A DNA stretch of 64,000 nt. It comes from Halomonas sp. QHL1. Its GTDB lineage: Bacteria > Pseudomonadota > Gammaproteobacteria > Pseudomonadales > Halomonadaceae. Below the pieces are notes generated by a model, which did not search any database, was not told the origin of the DNA, and saw only the letters and a list, made by a program, of their open reading frames with translations. Made by a program: the position numbers and the translations under genes. Position 1 is the stretch's first letter. The number at the start of each line of letters is the position of its first letter. This document shows positions 1 to 8,237 of this stretch, piece by piece. The stretch lies in contig NZ_MINL01000001.1 of the NCBI RefSeq assembly GCF_001882345.1, positions 1,821,705 through 1,885,704 of the forward strand, in the 5' to 3' direction.

Positions 1-1229
1 AGGGCGCCACCTGGGTCAAAACCTACGCCGATCAATATCCCGAGATTGAGTGGTGTTTCGAGTACACCCCGGAAAGTTTTTCCAGCACCGAGATCGATTT
101 CTCGCTTGAGATCTGCGAGGCGGTGATGGACGTCTGGCAGCCAACGCCGGACAACAAATGCATTCTCAACCTGCCTACCACGGTGGAAGTGGCGGGCCCC
201 CATCATCACGCCGACCAGATCGAATACTTCTGCCAGCACATCAGCCGCCGCGACAGCGTGATTATCTCGGTGCACACCCACAATGACCGCGGTGGCGCGG
301 TCGCCTCCGCCGAGCTCGCCCTGCTGGCGGGCGCCGAGCGAGTGGAAGGCACCCTGCTGGGCAATGGCGAGCGCACCGGCAATATGGATATCGTCACCCT
401 GGCGATGAACCTCTACAGCCAGGGCATCGATCCTGAATTGGATCTCTCCAATCCTGATGAAATTATTCAGGTGGCCAACGAGTGCACCGGTATCGCCATG
501 CACCCGCGCCACCCCTGGGTGGGCGAGATGGTCTACACCGCCTTCTCGGGTAGCCACCAGGATGCGATCCGCAAATCCCTCAAGCACCAGAAGCCTGATG
601 AGCCCTGGCAAGTCGCCTATTTGCCGATTGATCCGCATGATATTGGCCGCGACTACCAGGCGGTGATTCGCGTCAATAGTCAGTCCGGCAAGGGCGGCAT
701 GGCTTTCCTGCTTGAGCGCGATTACGGCATCAACCTGCCGCGCTGGATGATGCTGGCCTTGGCGCCTTACGTGCAGCGGGAGAGCGAACAGCGCGCCAGC
801 GAACTCTCCAGTAAAATGATTCGCCAGGTGATGTTCGATAATTTCACCCAGGAAGCGCCATTGTCTCTGGTGGATTACCAGCTCTCCAAAGGCCAGCAGG
901 AAGGTATTGAGCTGACGCTGCAACAGGGTGACAAAACGCTGCGCCTTTCTGGCAAAGGCAACGGTGCGATGTCTGCATTTACCGATGCGTGGCAACGCCA
1001 CTCCGGCAGCAGTGTAGGGATTATCGATTACAGCGAGCACTCCCTCGGGGCCAGCAGTGAAGCCAATGCCATTGCCTTCGTTCAGCTCAATATCGATGGC
1101 CAGCGGCTCTGCGCAGTGGCCGAGGATAGCGACACCGTGAGTGCATCGCTTAAGGCGCTGCTGTCAGGCATTAACGCAGCCCAGGCAACTGAGCTGCACC
1201 AGCAGAAAGAAGCTGCCGCCGAGGCTTAA
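1..1229 (+). CDS. leuA: 2-isopropylmalate synthase, C-terminal part (5' end outside window)
   Basis: LeuA condenses acetyl-CoA with 2-ketoisovalerate in the first committed step of leucine synthesis. The frame is open from base 3 to the stop, about 408 residues, so the N-terminal part of the barrel lies before the window. Seen: the catalytic-barrel segment with the metal-binding VHTHNDRGGA motif followed by the GTLLGNGERTGN stretch, then a linker, then a C-terminal domain (about the last 120 residues) with the SGKGNGAMSAF and SSEANAIAFVQL signatures of the leucine-responsive LeuA dimer domain. This matches the long (about 560 residue) LeuA class of proteobacteria. The first ATG inside the window is internal to the domain and is not a start. 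No leucine operon partner follows; the next 800 bp hold gene remnants. Confidence 0.95.
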   Translation, partial: GATWVKTYADQYPEIEWCFEYTPESFSSTEIDFSLEICEAVMDVWQPTPDNKCILNLPTTVEVAGPHHHADQIEYFCQHISRRDSVIISVHTHNDRGGAVASAELALLAGAERVEGTLLGNGERTGNMDIVTLAMNLYSQGIDPELDLSNPDEIIQVANECTGIAMHPRHPWVGEMVYTAFSGSHQDAIRKSLKHQKPDEPWQVAYLPIDPHDIGRDYQAVIRVNSQSGKGGMAFLLERDYGINLPRWMMLALAPYVQRESEQRASELSSKMIRQVMFDNFTQEAPLSLVDYQLSKGQQEGIELTLQQGDKTLRLSGKGNGAMSAFTDAWQRHSGSSVGIIDYSEHSLGASSEANAIAFVQLNIDGQRLCAVAEDSDTVSASLKALLSGINAAQATELHQQKEAAAEA

Positions 1230-1279
1230 ATTTCAGTTAGAAATACAACTCTCGTTAACGTGCTGCCAAGGCATGTTGA

Positions 1280-1633
1280 CCCACTTGGGTAACACGCGCC
1301 ATCGCTATGCTAATGGCGCTAACCATCGGCGGGAATATCACTATTTGGGTACTAATGGTCGGCGGCGGACTGGTCATGGGCGCGCAAGAGCTAATTGCCT
1401 CAGGCCTGCTGATTAAGCTGTAGGGTGCTGCACATCTAGGCCGGGTACGTTCCGCGCTTAGCGCAGCCATGGTGTTCTCCACCGGCATCGCGCCTGCGGT
1501 ACTGGGGTTGGCCATCAGCGCAGGCGCTCCGTTTCATGCGCTGCTATTGGGCATGCTGGGGTTTATCATCGCCGGATGGCTACTGGCCCAGCGAGTACTG
1601 TGGGAAGCCTCCAACATCACGGCTGAGCCATAA
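1280..1633 (+). pseudogene. Remnant of a membrane transporter C-terminus (probably MFS)
   Basis: One frame from 1280 to the TAA at 1631 encodes about 117 residues rich in hydrophobic helices, broken by a single in-frame TAG at about 1421 directly before GAAHLGRVRSALSAA. Replacing that stop with a tyrosine codon would restore a continuous segment resembling the last helices of an MFS carrier: an HLGRVRS loop, then helices with STGIAPAVLGLAIS and GMLGFIIAGWLLAQ. There is no start codon or ribosome site for a whole gene, and an in-frame stop lies just upstream at 1277. I infer a decayed 3' fragment; the exact family is uncertain. Its end overlaps the remnant uspA on the other strand. Confidence 0.6.
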
Positions 1634-2030
1634 AAGTGCCGCAATCAGCGCAAAATAAAATTAGCACCGGCAGCTGGGCTTTACGCAACATCGTGGTGGT
1701 AGTGCTGCCGATCAAAAGGTGGCGAATGCGCGAGTGGCTGTAGGCACCCATCACCAACATATCGATATTATGCTCTTGCTTATAGCTACGCAGCGTCTCT
1801 TCCACTTCGCCCGCGCGAATAGCCCCTTCGGCGGTGTGGCCAGCCTCGCGTAAGGTTTCCAGTGCCCAAGTTAGCTGCGAGCGATTTTCAGCGGTTTCCG
1901 CGCCCACAATCACGACATGGCAGGTGGCGCCCTCAAACAGTGGGCTTTTGGCCAGCATCTCCACGCCTTTGCGGGCCGTTTTACTGCCCCCTAAAACATT
2001 TTTGCCTTCTTCGGACGCTATAAAACGCAC
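1617..2030 (-). pseudogene. Truncated universal stress protein, second USP domain only
   Basis: The translation closely matches the second half of the intact two-domain UspA encoded at 5366-6223. Shared stretches include GSKTARKGVEMLA, VIVGAETAE, TLREAGHTAEGAIRAG and LLVMGAY-HSRIRHLL-GSTTT. The first USP domain is absent, the sequence before GGSKTARKG no longer resembles the family, the best start is a GTG without a good ribosome site, and the C-terminus reads about ten residues past the point where the intact copy stops (VLILR). The GSTTT phosphate-binding motif survives. I read this as a decayed partial duplicate rather than a working single-domain USP. Confidence 0.65.
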
Positions 2031-2040
2031 ATGCTAAACT

Positions 2041-2066
2041 TAGCGGCCTATTGAAGTGGCCGCCTA
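2041..2066 (+). promoter_or_regulatory. Hairpin directly ahead of the crcB ribosome site
   Basis: GCGGCC at 2043-2048 pairs with GGCCGC at 2058-2063 around a 9-nt loop. The stem extends by three more pairs (TAG/CTA) with a one-base bulge. The purine-rich ribosome site of the first crcB gene (AAGGGGGAAA) follows immediately. A structure here could influence translation. It does not match the conserved core of the fluoride (crcB) riboswitch as I know it, so its role is inference. Confidence 0.4.
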
Positions 2067-2077
2067 AGGGGGAAAGC

Positions 2078-2479
2078 ATGGGAAATGGCTTAACAAGCGT
2101 ACTGTTAGTCGCACTAGGCGGCGCGTTGGGTGGTATGGGCCGGTTCGCGGTCTCAAACCTACTCGCACGCTACCTCGGTAAGGCCTTTCCCTGGGGAACC
2201 CTGGCGGTTAACGCCAGCGGCGCATTTCTAGCGGGCTGGCTGCTCGGCAGCCTAGGTATCACCAGCGCCCCCTCGCCTTTATGGCTGTTCACCGTCGCCG
2301 GTTTACTGGGTGGCTACACCACCGTTTCCTCTTTTAGCTTGCAGACCATTGAGCTATGGCAGGGCGGCCAGCAATTCCAAGCTAGCGTTAACGTGGGTAC
2401 CACGCTGCTACTTGGCTTAGCCATGGTCACGCTTGGCTGGGTGTTGTCAGGCGCTTCGCTGTCAGGAGCAACCTTATGA
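2078..2479 (+). CDS. crcB: Fluoride channel CrcB/Fluc, first subunit
   Basis: Small four-helix membrane protein of 133 residues that exports fluoride. Seen: GGALGGMGRF near the N-terminus, FPWGTLAVNASGAFLAGWL with the conserved pore asparagine, and GGYTTVSSFSLQT in the third helix. The start ATG at 2078 has an AAGGGGG ribosome site; the longer frame from 2051 begins with TTG and has no such support. The stop overlaps the next crcB start by four bases (ATGA), so the two are translationally coupled. In the third-helix motif the usual TTFS is TTVS, so one of the conserved phenylalanines is replaced. Paired crcB genes can form heterodimers in some bacteria; here that is inference. Confidence 0.93.
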   Translation: MGNGLTSVLLVALGGALGGMGRFAVSNLLARYLGKAFPWGTLAVNASGAFLAGWLLGSLGITSAPSPLWLFTVAGLLGGYTTVSSFSLQTIELWQGGQQFQASVNVGTTLLLGLAMVTLGWVLSGASLSGATL

Positions 2480-2862
2480 GCGCCTGGAAGGCTTACCTTG
2501 CGGTGGGTATCGGTAGCGGCGTGGGCAGCGCACTGCGCTATGGCATTTCGCTATTATCTCAATCGGCGTTAGGGGGTTATTTCCCCTGGGGTACACTCAT
2601 CGTTAACGTACTGGGTTCCTGTCTAATCGGCTGGTTGGCCGCCACCCTCTCGCGATACCCCAACGGCCTGCTAGCTCATTTCCAACCGTTATTAGTCGCC
2701 GGGTTTTGCGGCGGTTTTACCACTTTTTCGCTGTTTAGCTTAGAGACCTTGCATCTAGTGCAATTGGGCCGACCAGGGATGGCGCTGGTTTATATTGTGG
2801 TCAGCCTACCGCTTTGGCTGGGCGCCGCTGTGGTGGGTGAGCGCATGGCGCTTTCTCGTTAG
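2476..2862 (+). CDS. crcB: Fluoride channel CrcB/Fluc, second subunit
   Basis: 128-residue Fluc-family membrane protein, start overlapping the upstream crcB stop by four bases. Seen: GIGSGVGSALRYG (the GxxxRY/F motif), FPWGTLIVNVLGSCLIGWL with the pore asparagine, and GGFTTFSLFSLE, an intact phenylalanine-containing motif, unlike its partner. Four hydrophobic helices are evident. Together the two genes look like a two-subunit fluoride exporter protecting against environmental fluoride. The next gene starts 23 bp downstream on the same strand and may be in the same transcript. Confidence 0.93.
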   Translation: MSAWKAYLAVGIGSGVGSALRYGISLLSQSALGGYFPWGTLIVNVLGSCLIGWLAATLSRYPNGLLAHFQPLLVAGFCGGFTTFSLFSLETLHLVQLGRPGMALVYIVVSLPLWLGAAVVGERMALSR

Positions 2863-2885
2863 CAAAAGTCACCCAAGGAAGCCAC

Positions 2886-3842
2886 ATGCGCGATCAGATG
2901 GAAAAGCATCAGTCTTGGCTCTACCTGATTTTCATTGGCTTAGGCCTAGCGTTAGGCATCGGAGCACCGCAACTCGCTGAGCCGCTAGCGCATTTTTTAT
3001 GGCCGCTGTTAGCGGTGCTGCTTTATGCGACCTTTACGCAAATTCCTTTGCTGCACGTTGCCCGTAGCTTTGCTGATACACGCTTTATGGCCGCGCTGAT
3101 GGTCGGTAACTTTATTGCCATTCCGGCCTTTTTAGCCCTTACCGTTATTTGGCTGCCGCTTTCTCCCGCCGTAATGGCAGGCGTTTTACTGGTACTGCTG
3201 GTGCCCTGCACCGATTGGTTTATTACATTTACGCATTTAGGTAAGGGGGATACCGCTCGGGCGGTAGCCGCCACCCCGCTACTGCTGCTGGTACAGATGA
3301 TCGCGTTACCCATTTATTTGTGGCTATTCTTGGGCAGTGAGTGGTTTGGACTTACGCTCTCTAAAGAGCTGCTTAGTGCTTTTGCAGGACTTATTCTCAC
3401 GCCTTTAGCACTCGCTTGGTTAACCGAGTACATGGCCCAGCGCCACAAGGCAGTTAAACACACCATGCATTACCTGGGTTTACTTCCAGTGCCCTTACTG
3501 GCCTTGGTGGTGTTTATGATTGCCGCCTCCCAGGTCAACACTGTGTTCGGACTTAGCCGCGTGTTGATTCAAGTGGTATTTATCTTTATCGGCTTTTTAC
3601 TCTTTGCGGCACTGTTGGGTAAGGGGCTTGGCAAGTTGTTTAAACTGCCCACCGCCAGCGCTAGAACGCTAGCGTTTAGCTTTGGGACGCGTAACTCCTT
3701 TGTGATGTTGCCCATCGCCCTAACGCTACCTAGCGCCTGGCAAGCAGCGGTCGTGGTGGTGGTGTTTCAATCCCTGGTAGAGCTATTTGGAATGGTGGCA
3801 CTGTTACGCTGGGTACCCAGTAAGTTACTGCCGGATCCCTAA
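2886..3842 (+). CDS. BASS-superfamily transporter (ACR3 / arsenic-resistance-like)
   Basis: 318-residue protein with about nine or ten hydrophobic helices. The segment LLVPCTDWFITFTHLGKGDTARAVAATP is the type of cysteine-containing signature seen in the arsenite-permease branch of the bile acid:sodium symporter superfamily; ACR3 carriers have an essential cysteine in the equivalent helix. The second repeat carries SFGTRNSFVMLPIALTLP, typical of the BASS core. Start ATG at 2886 follows AAGGAAGCC. No arsR, arsC or other arsenic gene is nearby, and the neighbours are fluoride channels, so the substrate could be arsenite or another anion. The stop codon merges with the left end of the inverted-repeat element at 3841. 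Confidence 0.8.
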   Translation: MRDQMEKHQSWLYLIFIGLGLALGIGAPQLAEPLAHFLWPLLAVLLYATFTQIPLLHVARSFADTRFMAALMVGNFIAIPAFLALTVIWLPLSPAVMAGVLLVLLVPCTDWFITFTHLGKGDTARAVAATPLLLLVQMIALPIYLWLFLGSEWFGLTLSKELLSAFAGLILTPLALAWLTEYMAQRHKAVKHTMHYLGLLPVPLLALVVFMIAASQVNTVFGLSRVLIQVVFIFIGFLLFAALLGKGLGKLFKLPTASARTLAFSFGTRNSFVMLPIALTLPSAWQAAVVVVVFQSLVELFGMVALLRWVPSKLLPDP

Positions 3843-3987
3843 GCTTTGTACGAAAACTGCCTGCGCTCGGGCATGCATGCTGCGTTAAAAAAAGGCTCAA
3901 AATGCTCATTTACACTCCGTAAACTCCGCTTTTTCGCCGTTTTTTGCCTTGCCTGACCTTCGCTCGCCGACTTTTCGTACAAAGCTT
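3841..3987. repeat. 147-bp element with perfect 16-bp terminal inverted repeats
   Basis: AAGCTTTGTACGAAAA at 3841-3856 is the exact reverse complement of TTTTCGTACAAAGCTT at 3972-3987. The interior is non-coding, has A-runs and T-runs in opposed positions (AAAAAAA near 3890, TTTTTT near 3940), and a small hairpin TTTAC-ACTCC-GTAAA near 3910-3925. Just inside the ends the arms stay weakly complementary. It sits between two convergent genes and ends within 15 bp of each stop codon. The structure is that of a MITE-like or large REP-like repeat that could also end transcription from both sides. There is no second full copy in this window. Confidence 0.75.
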
Positions 3988-4000
3988 AGCTTGATAGCAA

Positions 4001-5161
4001 TTAGCTAACACGGGGGTATCCTCCCAGCACACCCTGCTTACTCATCACCAGTTGCCAAAGATGAATTTCCCTGGCCCGGAAAGCACCGGCACAGATAAGC
4101 AAGTAGTAGCGCCACATACGATAGAAACGCTCGCCATACTGGCTTACAAATGTCGGCCAGTGCCTCTCAAAGTTATCGTGCCACGCCATTAGGGTGCGGT
4201 CGTAATCAGCCCCAAAATTATGCACATCCTCCACCACAAACAGTGCTTCAGCGGCTTCCGCGATTTGCCCCAAGGTGGGCAGCTCGCCATTGGGGAAAAT
4301 ATACTTATCAATCCAAGGGTCAGTCACTGTGTTGCTTAAGTTTTTGCCGATGGTATGCAGCAAAAACAGCCCATCATCTTTTAAGCAGCGGTTAACGACG
4401 CCCATATACTCGCGATAATTTTTATGCCCTACATGCTCGAACATGCCGATGCTGACAATACGATCAAACTGCTCGCTTTCATTTCGGTAATCCTGCAGTC
4501 GAAACTCTACCGGCAAGCCCTTTTTGAGCAACCGCTGCCCAAAGTCCGCTTGCTCTTTGGAGATAGTCAGGCCTACACACTCAACACCATAGTGCTCCGC
4601 CGCGTAGGCCATAAAGCTACCCCAGCCGCAGCCAATATCGAGTACCTGCATACCTGGCTTTAATTGCAATTTACGGCAGACGAGATCGAGCTTGGCTTCC
4701 TGGGCTTCGTCCAGGGTTTGGGCATCCTTCCAATAACCGCAGGTGTAGGTCATGCGCTGATCGAGCATGGCCGCGTAGAAGTCATTACCCAGATCGTAAT
4801 GCTTTTCGCCCACCTCCCAGGCTCGCTTCGCTGTTTGACGATTCAACAGGCGCGAACGCAGCGAGTGATAAACCAATTGAGTGGGTTTGATACGCTGCCC
4901 GAGCCGGGCACGCATTAAGCGGTAAAACAACTCGTCAAGCCGGTCAGCGTCCCAGTCACCCTTCATATAGCTTTCGCCAAGCCCAAGATTGCCTCGCGAA
5001 AGAGCGCTATCGATAACGCCGGGAGCATTCAACTGCATATCCCATGGGCGACTGCCATCGAGCTGAATATCGGCTTGGGTCAGTAGCTCGGCAACAAAAC
5101 GGTGGGAAGTCGAAGCTTCATCGAAGCCAACAGGCGGTTTTTCCATCAAGGGCATGTTCAC
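4001..5161 (-). CDS. cfa: Cyclopropane-fatty-acyl-phospholipid synthase
   Basis: Cfa adds a methylene group from S-adenosylmethionine to unsaturated acyl chains of membrane phospholipids, a stress adaptation of membranes. The 386-residue product has an N-terminal lipid-binding region (GNLGLGESYMKGDWD) and a methyltransferase domain with the SAM-binding VLDIGCGWGSFMAYAAEHYG motif, preceded by RMTYTCGYW and followed by GLTISKEQ and SIGMFEHVGHKNY, all typical of the family. The GTG at 5161 lies six bases after AGGAG; an ATG two codons later is an alternative. It is a single-gene unit, convergent with the BASS transporter across the repeat element. Confidence 0.95.
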   Translation of the reverse strand: MNMPLMEKPPVGFDEASTSHRFVAELLTQADIQLDGSRPWDMQLNAPGVIDSALSRGNLGLGESYMKGDWDADRLDELFYRLMRARLGQRIKPTQLVYHSLRSRLLNRQTAKRAWEVGEKHYDLGNDFYAAMLDQRMTYTCGYWKDAQTLDEAQEAKLDLVCRKLQLKPGMQVLDIGCGWGSFMAYAAEHYGVECVGLTISKEQADFGQRLLKKGLPVEFRLQDYRNESEQFDRIVSIGMFEHVGHKNYREYMGVVNRCLKDDGLFLLHTIGKNLSNTVTDPWIDKYIFPNGELPTLGQIAEAAEALFVVEDVHNFGADYDRTLMAWHDNFERHWPTFVSQYGERFYRMWRYYLLICAGAFRAREIHLWQLVMSKQGVLGGYPRVS

Positions 5162-5280
5162 AGCAGGCTCCTCGCGCTATTCCAGTGAGTGAATAGGTCA
5201 CAACCTGACTATTAGCATAGAAGCGCATTGCAACATTAGCATCATTTGATGGAGATCAATTTTATGCACTACAGGTACTA

Positions 5281-5314
5281 AAAAGCCGGCACACTCAAGA
5301 AGTGAGGGCCGGCT
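5281..5314 (-). terminator. Rho-independent terminator of the SulP-UspA operon
   Basis: AGCCGGC at 5284-5290 and GCCGGCT at 5308-5314 form a stem. Read on the minus strand the stem is followed by TTTTT. It lies about 50 bp past the uspA stop. Confidence 0.7.
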
Positions 5315-5365
5315 GCGAAGGTACTACGCAAAGCGAGCTAAACGGTTATGTGCTGCTGTTGAGTT

Positions 5366-6223
5366 TTAGCGCAAAATCAGCACTGGTATGCGGCTACCAC
5401 GTAGCATGGCCGTTGTGGTGCTACCGACCAGCAGGTGGCGAATACGCGAGTGCCCGTAGGCGCCCATCACCAGCAGGTCAATGCTGTGCTCTTTTTCGTA
5501 GGCTTGTAGGGCTTCGTCTACATCGCCAGCACGAATAGCGCCTTCAGCTTGATGGCCCGCTTCGCGCAACGTGCTTAACGCCCAATCAAGCTCGGAGCGG
5601 CGTTCGGCCGTTTCCGCACCGACGATCAGTACGTGGCACTCGGTGCCTGCGAATAGCGGTGAACGAGCCAGCATTTCAACGCCTTTACGGGCGGTTTTGC
5701 TACCGTCAAAGGCCATCAGGATTTTTTCAGGTCGCTTGAAGGTTTTCGGCACCATCAGGATCGGACGGTGCAGTTCACGCACCACCCGTTCAAGGTTAGA
5801 GCCAAGATGACCACTGGCCTGGTGGGCGGTTTCACCGCGCTTTCCCACCACCAGCAAACGCATCTCTTTTTCAAGCTCTAACAGGCTCTCTACCAGGGTG
5901 CCATTGCGCTGACGAGTAACGGGGTCGCTGACCCCATCCTCAATTGCACGCTCTTTGGCGGCTTCCAGCATCAGCTTGCCCTGCTCGCGATTCACCTTGG
6001 CGCGCTGCTCATCAAGCTCGGAAAGCTCTTTCATCAGTCGTTCGCGGGCACCAAAATGCAGGTTGCCGGAAAGATTCTGCTCTTCGGGTACTTCCGAGTG
6101 GTTGTCGACCACATGCACTAAGGTCAACGGTGCATCCATGGCCAAGCTGGCCCAGGCGGCGTAATCACATACGCCTTCAGAAAACTGGGAGCCATCAATC
6201 GCGGCTAATACTTGATCTGTCAT
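5366..6223 (-). CDS. Universal stress protein with two tandem USP domains
   Basis: About 285-residue cytoplasmic protein with two UspA folds. Domain 1 (about 1-145) begins VLAAIDGSQFSEG and ends with GKRGETAHQASGHLGSNLERVV, the G-2x-G-9x-G(S/T) type nucleotide site. Domain 2 (about 150-285) begins KILMAFDGSKTARKG and ends MGAYGHSRIRHLLVGSTTT. The ATG at 6223 has GGAGAG at a good distance; the ATG four codons earlier is less well placed. It begins about 20 bp after the SulP stop, so it is probably co-transcribed and may modulate the carrier, as proposed for other transporter-linked USPs. A decayed copy of domain 2 lies at 1617-2030. Confidence 0.9.
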   Translation of the reverse strand: MTDQVLAAIDGSQFSEGVCDYAAWASLAMDAPLTLVHVVDNHSEVPEEQNLSGNLHFGARERLMKELSELDEQRAKVNREQGKLMLEAAKERAIEDGVSDPVTRQRNGTLVESLLELEKEMRLLVVGKRGETAHQASGHLGSNLERVVRELHRPILMVPKTFKRPEKILMAFDGSKTARKGVEMLARSPLFAGTECHVLIVGAETAERRSELDWALSTLREAGHQAEGAIRAGDVDEALQAYEKEHSIDLLVMGAYGHSRIRHLLVGSTTTAMLRGSRIPVLILR

Positions 6224-6243
6224 ATCGCTCTCCATGCCCTGGT

Positions 6244-7734
6244 TTAGTGGTCGCCCATCAGCTTTTCAACCGCTTCGGGATCGTTGTGTACTGCATAGCG
6301 ATCCACTACCGTTGCGCTGGCTTCACTCAAGCCAACAAGCTCTACCTCAGTGCCTTCACGGCGGAATTTAATCACGATCCGATCCAGGGCCTGGACAGCA
6401 GTCACATCCCAGAAGTGTGCCCGGGAAAGATCAATCCTCACCTTCTCAATACTTTCCTTGAGATCGAAAGCGGCCGTAAAGCGCTCGGAAGAGGCGAAGA
6501 ATACTTGACCTACCACTTGGTATTCACGCTCCTTGCCAGCCTCTATCTCTCTTGAACCGATGTAGAGAATGTTGCCCACTTTGTTAGCAAAGAACAGCGC
6601 AGCAAGCAGTACACCGACAAATACACCAATAGCTAAGTTGTGCGTACTAACGGTAACCGCCACCGTTGCCAGCATGACAATATTGGTGCTTATCGGATGC
6701 TTTTTAAGATCCCGGATCGATTCCCAGCTAAAGGTACCAATCGACACCATGATCATCACCGCTACCAGCGCCGCCATGGGAATTTGTGATACCCAATCGG
6801 CTAAAAAGACCACCATTAGCAGCAACACAACACCTGCTATGAGTGTCGAAAGGCGCGTACGTCCACCGGATTTAATATTGATCACCGATTGACCAATCAT
6901 GGCACAGCCCGCCATACCGCCCATAAGGCCTGAGCCAATATTGGCAATACCTTGCCCTTTACACTCGCGGTTCTTATTACTCGGCGTGTCGGTGAGATCA
7001 TCGACAATGGTGGCAGTCATCATCGACTCAAGCAGGCCAACCACAGTCAGCATCAACGCGTAAGGTAAAATGATCCATAGCGTTTCCAGGTTCAGCGGCA
7101 CACTGGGCCACAGAAAAACAGGCAGCGTATCAGGCAGTTCACCCATATCGCCGACACTGCGGATATCCATCCCACTGATCATATAAACCGCGGTAAGCAC
7201 CACAATGCAGACCAACGGTGAAGGAATCGATTTACCGATGACCGGTAAATAGGGGAATAGATAGATAATGCCCAAGCCCGCCAATGTCATGGCATAAACA
7301 TGCCAGGTCACGTCGGTCAATTCCGGTAGTTGCGCCATAAAAATCAGAATCGCCAGCGCGTTAACGAACCCAGTCACCACTGAGCGCGATACAAAGCGCA
7401 TGAGTTCAGCTAGCTTTAAGTAGCCCGCAATGATCTGCAGTACACCCGTCAGCAGCGTGGCTGCCAGCAAGTATTCAAGACCGTGATCACGAACCAGCGT
7501 TACCATCAGCAGTGCCATGGCGCCGGTAGCGGCAGAAATCATGCCAGGACGACCACCAGTGAAGGCGATGACTACCGCAATACAGAAAGACGCGTAGAGG
7601 CCGACTTTAGGGTCGACACCGGCAATAATCGAGAAGGCAATCGCCTCGGGAATCAATGCGAGCGCTACTACAATGCCCGAGAGCGTGTCGCCCTTTATAT
7701 TGGAAAACCACTCATGCTTACTGAAAAGAGACAT
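6244..7734 (-). CDS. SulP/SLC26 anion transporter with STAS domain (BicA-like)
   Basis: 496-residue inner-membrane carrier. The N-terminal 380 residues hold the SulP core with [31 protein letters not shown] and [11 protein letters not shown], then [26 protein letters not shown], typical of SLC26. The last 100 residues form a STAS domain ([24 protein letters not shown]). The short loops and the EAIAFS and GAMALLM sequences are closer to the bicarbonate-transporting BicA branch than to classical sulfate permeases; that substrate assignment is inference. It is followed on the same strand by a UspA gene, pointing to stress-linked control of anion uptake. A second, different SulP gene lies at 46652. 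Confidence 0.88.
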   Translation of the reverse strand: MSLFSKHEWFSNIKGDTLSGIVVALALIPEAIAFSIIAGVDPKVGLYASFCIAVVIAFTGGRPGMISAATGAMALLMVTLVRDHGLEYLLAATLLTGVLQIIAGYLKLAELMRFVSRSVVTGFVNALAILIFMAQLPELTDVTWHVYAMTLAGLGIIYLFPYLPVIGKSIPSPLVCIVVLTAVYMISGMDIRSVGDMGELPDTLPVFLWPSVPLNLETLWIILPYALMLTVVGLLESMMTATIVDDLTDTPSNKNRECKGQGIANIGSGLMGGMAGCAMIGQSVINIKSGGRTRLSTLIAGVVLLLMVVFLADWVSQIPMAALVAVMIMVSIGTFSWESIRDLKKHPISTNIVMLATVAVTVSTHNLAIGVFVGVLLAALFFANKVGNILYIGSREIEAGKEREYQVVGQVFFASSERFTAAFDLKESIEKVRIDLSRAHFWDVTAVQALDRIVIKFRREGTEVELVGLSEASATVVDRYAVHNDPEAVEKLMGDH

Positions 7735-8237
7735 TCAGAGAGTCCTGGTTGGAGATTGATAGAGTAAAAACGACATAACCAAACCTTGGACGCAACGCAG
7801 CGACGCATTTATGGCGCGCAATAAAAGACAAATAAGTCAGTGCTGGAGCAATCAAATGTTTGGTTCGCCAATCGGCGGAAGAGTGGCGATAGCGAGCCGT
7901 AACGCCGTGACAACGCAATGAACGTGTCCGACGTATCGCTTGAGGAGGGGAAAAACCTAGGGCGGAGTCATCAGCCCTGAAACTGAAATAAGTGTGAAAA
8001 GGTCATTACCGTTATGCCTTGCTGTCAGTAAAACGCGAATCGACATCGTGTCGTTATAAGCCGCAGGAGTCTATCAGCAATTCCAGCTGGTTGCACCCCG
8101 TGCTACTCCCTTTGCAGGGTGCCCTCTAGGTTCAATTTGGCGTACCATTACGCTCGAAAACGACGCCTTATCAGGTCCCAACTATTTACGTTGAAGCGGC
8201 AAGCGCAACCCGCCTGCCGATCAAAGAGGAGCAGCAC
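7735..8237. other. 503-bp divergent intergenic region
   Basis: This separates the SulP operon (minus) from the isocitrate dehydrogenase gene (plus) and must hold both promoters. I see no convincing gene: the short minus-strand frame at 7718-7918 overlaps the SulP start and has no family features. Small hairpins occur, such as CGACA-TCG-TGTCG at 8041-8053 and GCACCC/GGGTGC near 8095-8120, none clearly functional. An AAAGAGGAG ribosome site precedes the plus-strand gene. Confidence 0.5.

Noticed and set aside
1255..1515. Minus-strand ORF over the transporter remnant
   Set aside because: No ribosome site or family motif; it is antisense to a plus-strand frame with clear membrane-protein character.
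2031..2077. Fluoride riboswitch ahead of crcB
   Set aside because: A hairpin is present, but the conserved pseudoknot core known for crcB riboswitches is not visible and the leader before the ribosome site is too short.
7718..7918. 66-codon minus-strand ORF upstream of the SulP gene
   Set aside because: Overlaps the SulP start, no ribosome site, no conserved features.
8093..8120. GCACCC/GGGTGC stem upstream of the isocitrate dehydrogenase
   Set aside because: Six pairs around a loop of about 16 nt with no U-tract; too weak to call a terminator or riboswitch.
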